Shown piece by piece: positions 6,226 to 6,715 of a stretch of 6,715 nt of DNA. Location of the stretch: the NCBI GenBank assembly GCA_002685655.1, contig NYXM01000105.1:1-6715 (forward strand). The letters run 5' to 3'. This stretch comes from Planctomycetaceae bacterium (GTDB lineage: Bacteria > Planctomycetota > Planctomycetia > Pirellulales > Pirellulaceae). Below the pieces are notes generated by a model. It ran no database searches. It saw nothing but the letters and a program-made list of their open reading frames with translations, and was not told the origin of the DNA. The position numbers were made by a program, and so were the translations under genes. Position 1 is the stretch's first letter. The number at the start of each line of letters is the position of its first letter.

Positions 6226-6715
6226 CTACACCAGCCCCGTCAGCGTTCCTGTGCTGCTTGCGAAGCGGTCGGTCTCCAGGCCGATGTTGTGGAGCATGCT
6301 CAGGTAGAGATTGGCCAGAGGGCTGTTGTTGTGCTGGCTGAACGCGAGGTGCTGGCCGTGGCGGAAGCCTCCGCCCGCGAGGATGATCGGCAGGTTCTTG
6401 TTGTTGTGGATGTTTGCGTCGCCCATGTGGCAGCCATAGAGCACCATCGTGCGATCCAGCAGCGTGCCATCTGGCTCTTCGACATCCTTGAGGTCCTCGA
6501 GCAATTCACCCAGCAACTCCATTTGGCCGACTTCGATCTCGGCGAGCTGTTTCAGTTTCTTTTCATCTTTTCCGTGGTGAGAAATGTTGTGGTAGCCGCC
6601 GATCGTGCGTCCATCTGCAAGATGGACTCCCGGGGTGCGCACACTGCCCAGGAACAGCGTAATCACCCGGGTGGAATCCGTCTGGAAGGCGAGCCGGGAC
6701 ATGTCATTCATCATG
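6226..6715 (-). CDS. DUF1552 (HxxSHH) protein, C-terminal part
   Basis: The frame continues through the right edge of the window, so only the last 163 or so codons are visible. The methionines at the visible beginning (MMNDMSRLAFQTDSTRV) are internal, since that segment is inside the domain. The HxxSHH signature is seen as YHNISHHG, followed by a helical region (KLKQLAEIEVGQMELLGELL). Then come LLDRTMVLYGCHMGD and LPIILAGGGF, a conserved order in this family. DUF1552 proteins are predicted secreted proteins abundant in planctomycetes, with an alkaline-phosphatase/sulfatase-like fold suggested; function is not established. It is upstream in the operon, with the sulfatase starting one base after its TAG stop. 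Confidence 0.92.
   Translation of the reverse strand, partial: MMNDMSRLAFQTDSTRVITLFLGSVRTPGVHLADGRTIGGYHNISHHGKDEKKLKQLAEIEVGQMELLGELLEDLKDVEEPDGTLLDRTMVLYGCHMGDANIHNNKNLPIILAGGGFRHGQHLAFSQHNNSPLANLYLSMLHNIGLETDRFASSTGTLTGLV

Noticed and set aside
5532..6341. 269-residue open frame on the plus strand
   Set aside because: It lies opposite the sulfatase gene, which has all expected motifs. The antisense product is Arg/Val-rich with no domain, and long antisense frames are common in GC-rich DNA.

Overview
The window looks like chromosomal DNA of a planctomycete (Planctomycetota). The strongest evidence is the right half: a minus-strand cluster with a DUF1552 protein carrying an HxxSHH motif, a secreted iduronate-sulfatase-like sulfatase, and a Tat-exported FAD-dependent oxidoreductase. 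Strings of secreted sulfatases beside DUF1552 proteins are characteristic of that phylum. The genus cannot be settled from the sequence.

Left part (1-330): the last 11 codons of an unidentified plus-strand gene, then a complete tRNA-Ser(UGA) gene with a long variable arm. A strong hairpin and three short direct repeats (TTTGTAGCG) follow. Then comes an accessory island (331-2928). It starts with a tyrosine recombinase gene reading away from the tRNA. Its N-terminal half and first catalytic box are intact, but the C-terminal catalytic part is broken over three reading frames. Next is an apparently intact DDE (rve-type) transposase of 361 residues, and one base after its stop an unrecognised 78-residue ORF. 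That small protein appears to be collinear with the N-terminal region of the transposase, which is the most original observation here. An imperfect 20/22-base direct repeat flanks the transposase and the small ORF.

Middle part (2929-3531): about 600 bases without a convincing gene. It holds several inverted repeats, a perfect 14-base palindrome, and close to the oxidoreductase stop a large inverted repeat whose arms are each built from three CAC(A/G)AAG units. Its base substitutions favour pairing in the minus-strand RNA, as expected of a 3'-end structure for the operon to its right.

Right part (3532-6715, minus strand): DUF1552 (cut by the window edge), then sulfatase (1-nt gap), then FAD oxidoreductase (5-nt gap). 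The spacing implies one transcript. The products look like envelope or periplasmic proteins for using sulfated polysaccharide or glycoconjugates, but the substrate cannot be deduced. The left half looks like a decaying integration site at a tRNA gene, the right half like ordinary planctomycete chromosome. I see no CRISPR array, and no complete defence or other novel multigene system.
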